Source of the DNA: a virus
Direction: 5' to 3' (one strand)
Length of the DNA stretch: 29,885 nt
IMG/VR virus record: IMGVR_UViG_3300009285_000432
Span: 1-29,885 of that record
Positions 5,743 through 11,805 of this stretch are shown one piece after another (positions within the stretch are counted from its first letter, which is position 1; the number at the start of each line of letters is the position of its first letter). Under the pieces are notes generated by a model that was not told where the DNA came from, searched no databases, and saw only the letters and a program-made list of their open reading frames with translations. A program made the position numbers and the translations under genes.

Positions 5743-6722
5743 TCTTGCATGGTGACGCATTAATGATGCTCAAAACTCTACCCGATGAATCGGTGCAGTG
5801 TTGTGTGACCAGCCCGCCGTACTGGGGACTACGGGATTACGGCGTTCCAGGTCAGCTCGGCCTGGAGAAAACGCCGGAGGAGTACGTTGCCAAGTTGGTA
5901 GATGTCTTTCGTGAAGTCCGGCGCGTCCTGCGGAGTGACGGAGTGTTGTGGCTGAATTTGGGGGATAGCTACGCCACAGACTTGAAGGGTGGCCCGAAAT
6001 CGAAACCCGGCGATAAGTCATATACAAACAAAGGGACGCTCGGCATTGATCCCATTAAACAACAGCATGGACTGAAACCCAAAGACCTTGTTGGTATCCC
6101 GTGGCGTGTTGCTTTCGCCCTTCAAGCAGACGGATGGTGGCTCCGTCAGGACATCATTTGGGCGAAGCCGAACCCGATGCCGGAGTCAGTCACCGATCGT
6201 TGCACAAAGAGCCATGAGTACATATTCCTGCTGAGTAAGAGTGCGCGGTATTACTACGACGCGAAAGCGGTGCAGGAAGAAGCGCAAACACCGTTTTCAA
6301 GTGGCGGGCTATCTCGGGGCGAGAGAAGCGAAGACACACACATGATAAGTGGTGAGAACCACAGTGGTCCAGGTTTCGTGACGGGCACACATCGGAACCG
6401 CAGAAGCGTGTGGCATCTATCAACCAAGCCTTTCTCCGGCGCACACTTCGCAACCTTCCCGCCCGAGATTCCAGAAATATGTATCAAGGCAGGAAGCAAA
6501 GAAGGCGATACGATCCTTGATCCCTTCGCCGGAAGCGGTACAACACTGGAAGTGGCTGAGAGATTGGGCCGGAAGTCAATCGGTATCGAACTCAACGAGA
6601 AGGACATCAGGAAATTCATAGAGCCGCGCCTTGCGAACATTGATCCATTGTTCAAGCAAGAACCCGGCTGCACCCGTTGCAACAGAAACCACAGAGCAGA
6701 CGGAGATTGTGAAACATCTTGA
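5739..6722 (+). CDS. Beta-class DNA methyltransferase (N4-cytosine or N6-adenine)
   Basis: A 327-residue enzyme that transfers a methyl group from S-adenosylmethionine to an exocyclic amine of DNA. The catalytic motif TSPPYWGLRDYG is at residues 24-35, and the SAM-binding motif DPFAGSGTT at 261-269, so the order is that of class beta. SPPY favours N4-cytosine but does not exclude N6-adenine. The target recognition region lies between the two. No cognate restriction gene is beside it, so it is probably an orphan enzyme that protects phage DNA or changes regulation. The last residues CTRCNRNHRADGDCETS are the boundary-cassette tail. Confidence 0.92.
   Translation: MILHGDALMMLKTLPDESVQCCVTSPPYWGLRDYGVPGQLGLEKTPEEYVAKLVDVFREVRRVLRSDGVLWLNLGDSYATDLKGGPKSKPGDKSYTNKGTLGIDPIKQQHGLKPKDLVGIPWRVAFALQADGWWLRQDIIWAKPNPMPESVTDRCTKSHEYIFLLSKSARYYYDAKAVQEEAQTPFSSGGLSRGERSEDTHMISGENHSGPGFVTGTHRNRRSVWHLSTKPFSGAHFATFPPEIPEICIKAGSKEGDTILDPFAGSGTTLEVAERLGRKSIGIELNEKDIRKFIEPRLANIDPLFKQEPGCTRCNRNHRADGDCETS
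6669..6713 (+). repeat. Boundary cassette family 1, copy B
   Basis: TGCACCCGTTGCAACAGAAA then CCACAGAGCAGACGGAGATT and GTGAA. It encodes the methyltransferase tail and provides SD CGGAGA plus the GTG start at 6709. A 30-nt core is identical to copy C. Confidence 0.9.
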
Positions 6723-7716
6723 TCTTTTTTCCGGTATCGGTGGTTTTGCGCTTGCATCCTCTTGGGTGTGGGGTGATGAATATGAGAACGTAGGACACTC
6801 GGAGGTTGAGCCGTATGCCTGCAAAGTCTACCACAGGCACTTTCCAGAATCGGAGTGCTTAGGTGACATCACGAAAATCAAGTGGACGGAAGGACAAGCC
6901 GACCTTATCACGGGAGGATTCCCCTGCCAGCCACATTCAGTCGCGGGGAAAAGGAAGGCGTCGGCAGACAGCCGGGATCTTTGGGGTGAATGTGCGAGAG
7001 CCGTTCGCATGGTACGACCCCGATACGCCGTATTTGAGAACGTCCCAGGGCTCCTTGTTTCAGAGGGAGGGCGATTCTTCAACCGAGTTTTGCATGACCT
7101 GGCCGAGATCGGGTATGATGCGGAGTGGTATACTGTCGGGGCTTGGCAGGTTGGTGCTAGCCACAAAAGGGACCGCATCTGGATTGTGGCCTACTCCCGT
7201 AGCGAACGACGACAACAAATCCGTCGAAGCGCATCTGGCGATGAAGGCGCGGATGAAAGGTGGACCACGACACACAATCACATCGCTACAGGTTGCGGCA
7301 AAGCAATTCGCCACCCCCCAATCGCGGGACTTCCGGACTGGTCAGGCGGAGAGATGGGACAACCCTGGCCGGTCACGGAATTTGAACGACCAGATGGCAA
7401 AGAAGGTGGCGATGTTCAGAACCCCGACCGTAGCGGAAGCAAAGAATCAGGAGTGCAGCAATCAGGTGTATCTGCAAAACCAGGTGGGAGCAAACAAGGG
7501 CAACGGGAAATTGAGCGTGTCTTTTGTCGAATGGCTAATGGGCTATCCTCTCCGATGGTCGGCACCCTTCCAGTTATCAATCGTGTGGACCGACTTAAAG
7601 GACTCGGAAACGCAATCGTCCCCCAAGTAACATACGTGATTCTTGATGCAATCCGAAGGGCAGACACCATGACCCCTTGCAACAGAAACCACAGAGCAGA
7701 CGGAGACTGTGAATGA
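6709..7716 (+). CDS. dcm: C5-cytosine DNA methyltransferase
   Basis: A 335-residue enzyme that methylates carbon 5 of cytosine in DNA. The start is GTG 6709, seven bases after CGGAGA, so the protein begins at MKHLDLFSGIGGF, which is motif I. Motif IV GGFPCQPHS gives the catalytic Cys 73, motif VI FENVPG includes E110, motif VIII is ASHKRDRIWIV, and motif X LKGLGNAIVPQ is near the C-terminus. The variable region (about residues 160-300) should recognise the target. A 255-codon frame is embedded in the +2 phase. The C-terminus carries the cassette tail PCNRNHRADGDCE. Confidence 0.93.
   Translation: MKHLDLFSGIGGFALASSWVWGDEYENVGHSEVEPYACKVYHRHFPESECLGDITKIKWTEGQADLITGGFPCQPHSVAGKRKASADSRDLWGECARAVRMVRPRYAVFENVPGLLVSEGGRFFNRVLHDLAEIGYDAEWYTVGAWQVGASHKRDRIWIVAYSRSERRQQIRRSASGDEGADERWTTTHNHIATGCGKAIRHPPIAGLPDWSGGEMGQPWPVTEFERPDGKEGGDVQNPDRSGSKESGVQQSGVSAKPGGSKQGQREIERVFCRMANGLSSPMVGTLPVINRVDRLKGLGNAIVPQVTYVILDAIRRADTMTPCNRNHRADGDCE
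6863..7630 (+). CDS. Candidate overlapping gene inside the C5-methyltransferase (WPTP/VEWLMG-type protein)
   Basis: A 255-codon frame lies wholly inside the methyltransferase gene in another phase. It starts at GTG 6863 with GGAG nearby. Its product contains a chain of motifs that I recall from phage and mobile-element proteins often found beside C5-methyltransferases: FAWYDPDTPYLRTSQGSLF, then WPRSGMMRSG, GLWPTPVAND, ATPQSRDF, FRTPTVAEA and FVEWLMGYPLRWS. These repeated (W)PTP...D units and the final WLMG motif do not look like a chance shadow. The methyltransferase frame is intact too, so this would be true dual coding. The first 40 residues look less convincing, and the family memory needs a database check. 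Confidence 0.45.
   Translation: MTSRKSSGRKDKPTLSREDSPASHIQSRGKGRRRQTAGIFGVNVREPFAWYDPDTPYLRTSQGSLFQREGDSSTEFCMTWPRSGMMRSGILSGLGRLVLATKGTASGLWPTPVANDDNKSVEAHLAMKARMKGGPRHTITSLQVAAKQFATPQSRDFRTGQAERWDNPGRSRNLNDQMAKKVAMFRTPTVAEAKNQECSNQVYLQNQVGANKGNGKLSVSFVEWLMGYPLRWSAPFQLSIVWTDLKDSETQSSPK
7673..7716 (+). repeat. Boundary cassette family 1, copy C
   Basis: CCCCTTGCAACAGAAACC followed by ACAGAGCAGACGGAGACTGT and GAATGA. It encodes the C5-methyltransferase tail and supplies SD and ATG for 7713. Confidence 0.9.
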
Positions 7717-8240
7717 CGGAGGTTGAAGTACAAAATCTGGTTTGGCGGGAGTACGCAACGAGCAGCAACCTCGTTGTCATTCCATGCTCCAACGTCCTTG
7801 GGTGGGAGGCGGATATGTTGGTCGTAACGCGGGCACTCTTGGCGCATGAGTTTGAAATCAAATTGACGCGGGCGGATTTCCGGGCGGACATGGGCAAAGA
7901 GAAGTGGGCGCATTTTCAGGCGTTCCGGGCAGGAAGCATGGTGTTGCAGGTGGACCGATATGGGTTTAGTGCGCGCGTGCTTCGTCCAGCGAACTATTTT
8001 TGGTATGTCTGCCCGCCGGACCTCTTGGTGACTGCCGATGTGCCGACCTTTGCTGGTTTGGCCTATGCGACAAGAGACGGATTGCGGACGATGAAAAAGC
8101 CGGAGCGATTACACAGGGAGAAGCTGTCACAATCTCAGGTGATGCAAATTACCCGTGCTATGAGTTTTCGGTACTGGCAAAGGCGTAACCGCAGAGCGGA
8201 CGGAGATTGTCACACACAAACAACAGGAGACACACAATGA
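7713..8240 (+). CDS. PD-(D/E)XK nuclease-like protein
   Basis: A 175-residue protein starting at ATG 7713 with SD CGGAGA from cassette C. WEADMLVVTRALLAHEFEIK places D34 and the pair E-x-K 13 to 16 residues later, the spacing of the PD-(D/E)XK nuclease core. The middle VCPPDLLV and LAYATRDGLRTMKKPERLHR look like the later strands and helix of such folds. The partner may be DNA damage, packaging or host DNA; nothing here decides. Its C-terminus NRRADGDC is a degenerate form of the cassette tail. Confidence 0.6.
   Translation: MTEVEVQNLVWREYATSSNLVVIPCSNVLGWEADMLVVTRALLAHEFEIKLTRADFRADMGKEKWAHFQAFRAGSMVLQVDRYGFSARVLRPANYFWYVCPPDLLVTADVPTFAGLAYATRDGLRTMKKPERLHREKLSQSQVMQITRAMSFRYWQRRNRRADGDCHTQTTGDTQ
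8183..8210 (+). repeat. Boundary cassette family 1, copy D (degenerate)
   Basis: CGTAACCGCAGAGCGGACGG then AGATTGT. It lies inside the end of the nuclease-like gene, but the next start is 27 bases later and uses its own SD (CAGGAGA). Confidence 0.75.
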
Positions 8241-8503
8241 TACAACTCGGATCGTATGTGCGCGATAAAATCACGGGGATAGAGGGCTATGTAATGGGCA
8301 GGACCGAATACCTCACTGGGTGCGCCCACGCAGGCATTCAGCGACCCGGTCTGTCGAAGGACGGCAAGACGTTTGAGTGGGAGTGGGTGGATGAAACCCG
8401 AGTGGATCTCGTCAAGGGCAAGAAGCCGGTGCGGTTGAATGTTCAGGCTCAACAACGATCTGATCGAGCGGGTGGACCAGCACCTAACGCGCCGCAACTG
8501 TAA
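8237..8503 (+). CDS. Small KOW/SH3-like phage protein
   Basis: An 88-residue protein joined by ATGA to the previous gene, with SD AGGAGA. The pattern GSYVRDKITGIEGYVMGRTEYL is a small beta-barrel (KOW or SH3-like) entry, followed by GCAHAGIQRPGL and an acidic EWEWVDET. Similar small proteins of about this length are common in phage early regions and are annotated as hypothetical; they may bind nucleic acid. The C-terminal 25 residues are low-complexity. Confidence 0.7.
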   Translation: MIQLGSYVRDKITGIEGYVMGRTEYLTGCAHAGIQRPGLSKDGKTFEWEWVDETRVDLVKGKKPVRLNVQAQQRSDRAGGPAPNAPQL

Positions 8504-8516
8504 CGGGCTCAGTCTG

Positions 8517-8552
8517 CCACAGAGCAGACCAACAATGCGGGGAGGTGAGATG
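8517..8552 (+). repeat. Boundary cassette family 2, copy G (hybrid)
   Basis: Begins CCACAGAGCAGACC like family 1, then AACAATGCGGGGAGGTGAGATG like family 2. It holds SD GGAGGTGAG and ATG 8550; a second ATG at 8535 is in frame 15 bases earlier. Confidence 0.8.
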
Positions 8553-8774
8553 AGATTCTGGCGTTGGAGCAAAGAATACCATGAGATGAAGCGCAAAGCA
8601 TTCTGGCGTTCTGAGGAATTGCTTGCACAGAATACCGGATATTCTCTTGCACTAATGTTTGGGGCGAAAGACGAAGGAAATTGCAGGTTCATGGTGTCGT
8701 GGACAGCCCGAAACGCCAAAAGGATGGAGCGAGTCTCACAAGGGAAGAAGCCGTTTGGGATCGGCAAGAAGTGA
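8550..8774 (+). CDS. Small basic hypothetical protein
   Basis: A 74-residue protein with SD GGAGGTGAG. It starts MRFWRWSKEYHEMKRKAFWR and ends KKPFGIGKK, so both ends are basic and rich in Trp and Phe. The middle is mildly hydrophobic (GYSLALMFGAK). No family recognised. An in-frame ATG at 8535 would add MRGGE. Confidence 0.6.
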   Translation: MRFWRWSKEYHEMKRKAFWRSEELLAQNTGYSLALMFGAKDEGNCRFMVSWTARNAKRMERVSQGKKPFGIGKK

Positions 8775-8786
8775 GGTGTGGCTGCC

Positions 8787-8820
8787 TGCAACCGTAACTA
8801 CAGAGATGAACGGAAAGATT
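8787..8820 (+). repeat. Boundary cassette family 1, copy E (degenerate, intergenic)
   Basis: TGCAACCGTAACTACAGAGA followed by TGAACGGAAAGATT. It lies between genes and no longer holds a usable start; the gene at 8842 uses GGAGGT further on. Confidence 0.65.
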
Positions 8821-8841
8821 GGCGAAAAACGGAGGTACACA

Positions 8842-9132
8842 ATGAAGGATAAGCAAGCGTTTGGGATTAACGAGCGCGGATTCACGTTCAAAGCGTGGTA
8901 CTGCACAGACAATGATGGAGACGCGATCATTGAGGTTTGGTGCAATGAGATACTCGTTCGAGAGTTCCTGTATCCAGCGTACAAAATCTGGAATATCGCT
9001 GCACACGTTTCTGACATCATTGATGGAGAATTGTCAAAGACAGATACCGAACGTGGCTATCGAATCGCTGGAGACATGATGCTTGTTGGAGGATGCGTTA
9101 TGCCACGACCAATTCCTGGGGAGAACCGATGA
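8842..9132 (+). CDS. Hypothetical protein
   Basis: A 96-residue acidic protein with SD CGGAGG seven bases before ATG 8842. A longer start at 8806 lacks a good SD. The sequence alternates short strands (FTFKAWYCTDNDGDAIIEVW) with a helix (YKIWNIAAHVSDIIDGEL). No family recognised. Its stop overlaps a 15-residue ORF that looks like gene debris. Confidence 0.65.
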   Translation: MKDKQAFGINERGFTFKAWYCTDNDGDAIIEVWCNEILVREFLYPAYKIWNIAAHVSDIIDGELSKTDTERGYRIAGDMMLVGGCVMPRPIPGENR

Positions 9133-9176
9133 ACAGAAAGAGGGATGAACTGAAGAGTGGTTCTAACAATGACTGA
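9129..9176 (+). pseudogene. Fifteen-codon fragment with a copied RDELK segment
   Basis: ATG 9129 overlaps the preceding stop, but the frame ends after 15 codons. The 17-nt segment AGAGGGATGAACTGAAG at 9139-9155 occurs again at 9431-9447 inside the next gene, where it encodes part of the coiled coil. The fragment plus cassette F looks like debris of a duplicated or deleted gene. Confidence 0.4.
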
Positions 9177-9180
9177 ATGC

Positions 9181-9240
9181 TGGTGATCCACAGTGTACCC
9201 GCTCGAACCGTAACCACAGAGCAGACGGAGATTACAAATG
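9181..9240 (+). repeat. Boundary cassette family 1, copy F
   Basis: TGGTGATCCACAGTGTACCC, then AACCGTAACCACAGAGCAGA and CGGAGATTACAAATG. It keeps the full length of copy A, including GGTGATCCAC, but the peptide frame is broken. It retains SD and an ATG at 9238 in frame with the next gene. Confidence 0.85.
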
Positions 9241-9270
9241 AGCAGACCAACAATGCGGGGAGAAGCCATG
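9241..9270 (+). repeat. Boundary cassette family 2, copy H
   Basis: AGCAGACCAACAATGCGGGG then AGAAGCCATG. It follows cassette F in tandem, so the gene after it has three in-frame ATGs (9238, 9253, 9268). Confidence 0.85.
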
Positions 9271-9615
9271 AGTGAGATGCTGGATATAGAGGAATTGCGA
9301 AATAACCCGACACGATTACTGGGGATTGTTTCGCAGTTGTCGTTTGATGCAAAGTTTGAACGTAGTCTCCGAGCCAGCGCCGAAGGAGAAGTCAACCGTC
9401 TCGCCACCGAGAACGCCTCCCTTACCCGCGAGAGGGATGAACTGAAGCACAAAACGAGGACACCCGATAGGGTCGAGAATTTCGTAAACTCATTCACCTC
9501 AGTTGATGCCGAGGGTTATCAGTATATGACGCGAGACGACTATCGGCGGTTTCTGTCCGCAATTCACGAAGAACAAGACTTGTTTTCTGACCAACAATGC
9601 GAGGAGGTGAGATGA
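9268..9615 (+). CDS. Coiled-coil hypothetical protein
   Basis: A 115-residue protein from ATG 9268 (MSEMLDIEEL), downstream of GGGGAG. ATG 9238, with its own SD from cassette F, would add ten residues, and both starts could be used. Residues about 35-65 form a coiled coil (EGEVNRLATENASLTRERDE). The C-terminal part YMTRDDYRRFLSAIHEEQDL is helical, and the end DQQCEEVR comes from cassette I. Function unknown; its start MSEM matches the gene at 10237. Confidence 0.7.
   Translation: MSEMLDIEELRNNPTRLLGIVSQLSFDAKFERSLRASAEGEVNRLATENASLTRERDELKHKTRTPDRVENFVNSFTSVDAEGYQYMTRDDYRRFLSAIHEEQDLFSDQQCEEVR
9589..9614 (+). repeat. Boundary cassette family 2, copy I
   Basis: GACCAACAATGCGAGGAGGT then GAGATG. 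Encodes DQQCEEVR-stop and starts the gene at 9612. Confidence 0.85.
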
Positions 9616-9869
9616 AAAAATTTGAAATGAGGTTCGGGGCGTTTGTGCCAACCCTCGCTGCCCAGATTGAACAGCAGGGGTTCAAACTCAGACGGATCGA
9701 TGTGGCTCACCACCAACGCGATGTCGATGCAGTTACGCGGCTTGCCGTTCGTGGCATCTTGTCCGAGGCAGAATCTCGAAGGGCGCGACAACGCCTGGTG
9801 AATCGGATAGCGAAAACCGTTAAGCCGTTGAACCACAAACCAGATCAACAATGCGAGGAGATGAGATGA
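9612..9869 (+). CDS. Small basic hypothetical protein
   Basis: An 85-residue protein with SD GAGGAGG and ATGA overlap. It begins MKKFEMRFGAFVPTLAAQI and contains many Arg and Gln in predicted helices (HHQRDVDAVTRLAVRGIL; EAESRRARQRLVNRIAKTV). No family recognised. The C-terminus DQQCEEMR is encoded by cassette J. Confidence 0.65.
   Translation: MKKFEMRFGAFVPTLAAQIEQQGFKLRRIDVAHHQRDVDAVTRLAVRGILSEAESRRARQRLVNRIAKTVKPLNHKPDQQCEEMR
9843..9868 (+). repeat. Boundary cassette family 2, copy J
   Basis: GATCAACAATGCGAGGAGAT then GAGATG. Ends the previous gene and starts the one at 9866. Confidence 0.85.
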
Positions 9870-10240
9870 ATGACGAACGTCCCAGAATTGTCTGTTTATG
9901 TGGGTCGACTCGATTCTATGAGACGTGGCAGCGAGTGAATTACGAGGAAACGTGCGCCGGGAGGATCGTCTTGGCGGTTGGCTTTTATCCTCATTCGCAG
10001 AATCAGGCTCATGGAGAGACAGTAGGCACGGATCCGGCCCTAAAGATTCGGCTTGACGAATTGCACAAGCGCAAGATCGACCTTGCGGACGAAGTGCTTG
10101 TGTTGAACGTTGGCGGGTATGTAGGCGACAGTACGAAATCCGAAATACGCTACGCCATTGAGTACGGTAAACCAGTCCGCTGGCTCGAACCCGATAAGGC
10201 GTGGAGCCCTACCGACCAACAATGCGAGGAGAAGCCATGA
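9866..10240 (+). CDS. Nucleoside 2-deoxyribosyltransferase-like protein
   Basis: A 124-residue Rossmann-like protein of the nucleoside deoxyribosyltransferase superfamily. The start VCLCGSTRFYETW (residues 9-21) is the typical first strand and loop, and KRKIDLADEVLVLNVGGYVG with DSTKSEIRYA and GKPVRWLE matches the second half, where the aspartates and the final Glu act on the N-glycosidic bond in known enzymes. Members cleave or exchange bases of nucleosides or nucleotides. In a phage with three DNA methyltransferases it could clean up or rework nucleotide pools; that is inference. The end DQQCEEKP is from cassette K. Confidence 0.75.
   Translation: MNDERPRIVCLCGSTRFYETWQRVNYEETCAGRIVLAVGFYPHSQNQAHGETVGTDPALKIRLDELHKRKIDLADEVLVLNVGGYVGDSTKSEIRYAIEYGKPVRWLEPDKAWSPTDQQCEEKP
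10214..10239 (+). repeat. Boundary cassette family 2, copy K
   Basis: GACCAACAATGCGAGGAGAA then GCCATG. Same start context as copy H (AGAAGCCATGAGTGAGATGC). Confidence 0.85.
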
Positions 10241-10731
10241 GTGAGATGCCGGAGAGTGTGAGTCGCAGCGAGGCAGCTGGCAGGCAGATTCAAGATTCCG
10301 TGAGGGCGATCAACTACGGGACACCAGTGCCGCTTGACCTCGACGGTGTCGTGGAAAAGCTACTCTTCTATTTCACGATACTCTACACAGGGCCTTCATG
10401 GGGCGGCGACACCCGGACATCGGAGGGGTGGCACCAGAAGAAGGAGGCGCTTCGCTTGATGTTCCGGTCTCGCCTGGCCCCAACCTTTGAAGCTCACGAA
10501 GCGATCAGGGTCGCCGAGGTTGAATCCCTCACCGCCGAGTGTGATGCTTTGCAGAGGGAGTTGGGAAAGATGAGGGCGGCAAATGTCGTGTACCGAGGGA
10601 GGGGCGATACCCGAGAGATAGATGAACCGAGAGAGGAAATCGAACGCCTGAACAAGACCGTCGAAGCCCTCACGAACGACAACGCCAGACTTCTGCTCCA
10701 GATCAATCAGATGGGGGAGGCGAGGAGGTGA
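10237..10731 (+). CDS. Hypothetical protein with C-terminal coiled coil
   Basis: A 164-residue protein starting MSEMPESVSRSEAAG with SD GAGGAGAAG. The middle has a possible hydrophobic helix (VVEKLLFYFTILYTG) and a Trp-rich loop. Residues about 95-160 form a long coiled coil (VESLTAECDALQREL; EEIERLNKTVEALTNDN). The overall plan, coiled coil plus cassette start, matches the gene at 9268. Function unknown. Confidence 0.65.
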   Translation: MSEMPESVSRSEAAGRQIQDSVRAINYGTPVPLDLDGVVEKLLFYFTILYTGPSWGGDTRTSEGWHQKKEALRLMFRSRLAPTFEAHEAIRVAEVESLTAECDALQRELGKMRAANVVYRGRGDTREIDEPREEIERLNKTVEALTNDNARLLLQINQMGEARR

Positions 10732-10814
10732 CGATCTATTACGCCTTCAACGCCCTTCTCGTTCTCGCTGCCGGTGCGGCTCTTTGGTACACTCTCTCAG
10801 AGAGGCGCAAATGA
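10728..10814 (+). CDS. 28-residue single-TM microprotein
   Basis: A GTG-started frame with SD GGGGGAGG, overlapping the previous stop (GTGA) and the next start (ATGA). The product is one hydrophobic segment, YYAFNALLVLAAGAALWYTL, followed by SERRK, so a membrane helix with a positive C-terminus, probably cytoplasmic. It is placed just before the glycan module. It might be a small holin-like or regulatory peptide, but nothing proves a role. Confidence 0.6.
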   Translation: MTIYYAFNALLVLAAGAALWYTLSERRK

Positions 10815-11500
10815 GAGTCTGCGTAGTTGCTCCGATGCTTAACGAAATCCGATTCGTTCGGGCGTGGTGCCAGAACGTCAAAAGATACGCGGACGATGTT
10901 GTGGTGATAGATACCGGCTCAACGGACGGGACCGTTGCTGTTTTGATGGAAGAGGGCATACAGGTCAAGAAGGTACTTGTGTTTTCTCCCTATGTCTGGC
11001 CGGAGGCAGCGATTAGGAATACTTTTGATCTCTACACGGACTGTGAGTGGATAGTCTACCAGGACGCAGACGAGCTTGTGGGGGATGAGTTTGTAAATGA
11101 TTTGAAGCGGCTACGGGAAACGCGACTACCCTTTGTGAGGTTCCCACAGCTACCGTTTTGGGGTGGACCCGATAGACTCAGGGCGAGGACTCTGAGGACT
11201 TTTGACGATTGGCGACATTGGTATCCCAATAATACGAAGGTCAAGATGTATCGCCGGGGAGTCTGTTCCTGGGCTGGGGGGCATGAATCAAGCGGGTGCA
11301 ACCCATATCTCAGATACCGTAAACTTGGAAAGTGGTCGCAGAGGATTTGCTATTACTCGCAGGCTCCGCTTTACCATTACCACTATGCTTTCCCGATGAA
11401 GCCGGGGGATCTCCGAAGAGGGGATACCGAAGCCGTGACTAAGCCATTCACGGGGACGCACCCGAAAGAGGCATACATGATCGAAGGGCTGTTCAAATGA
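10811..11500 (+). CDS. GT2-family glycosyltransferase
   Basis: A 229-residue inverting GT-A glycosyltransferase. The N-terminus MRVCVVAPMLNEIRFV and VVVIDTGSTDGT match the GT2 nucleotide-sugar fold, and QDADE (D85, D87) is the metal-binding DxD-type motif. The C-terminal half has PNNTKVKMYRRG and many His and Tyr, as in WaaE/KdtX-like enzymes that add a sugar to the LPS core. It overlaps its neighbours by four bases, so it is translated with the rest of the glycan module. Confidence 0.85.
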   Translation: MRVCVVAPMLNEIRFVRAWCQNVKRYADDVVVIDTGSTDGTVAVLMEEGIQVKKVLVFSPYVWPEAAIRNTFDLYTDCEWIVYQDADELVGDEFVNDLKRLRETRLPFVRFPQLPFWGGPDRLRARTLRTFDDWRHWYPNNTKVKMYRRGVCSWAGGHESSGCNPYLRYRKLGKWSQRICYYSQAPLYHYHYAFPMKPGDLRRGDTEAVTKPFTGTHPKEAYMIEGLFK

Positions 11501-11805
11501 AACTACCGAGAGCCGGGGAGTTAGTAAGTAGGTTTTTCCGCATTGCTCGGTACATGACTCTGGTTTCTCTGCCGGCGACCCTTTTGACATTCGTGAAGGT
11601 CTACGGGTACAGGTGGTGGATGATCCTTGTCTTTACCCCGATTTTTCTTATTGCCTGGTGGATTGACCCAAAACTTCACCGGGGAGAGGTTGAGTATTCA
11701 AACCGGAACAACGAAGAATGGCGGAAGTACCTAGAGGAGTGGCAGAAACACAGGAAGGAAATCGAAGAACTTCTGAGACTTTTACGATCAAAGGAGGTCA
11801 AGTGA
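11497..11805 (+). CDS. Two-TM protein with cytoplasmic coiled coil
   Basis: A 102-residue protein with two hydrophobic helices, about residues 17-35 and 40-56 (WWMILVFTPIFLIAWWI), followed by a charged helix EEWRKYLEEWQKHRKEIEEL that should form a coiled coil. It lies between a glycosyltransferase and a radical SAM gene, so it might anchor them to the membrane. No family recognised. Confidence 0.7.
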   Translation: MKLPRAGELVSRFFRIARYMTLVSLPATLLTFVKVYGYRWWMILVFTPIFLIAWWIDPKLHRGEVEYSNRNNEEWRKYLEEWQKHRKEIEELLRLLRSKEVK

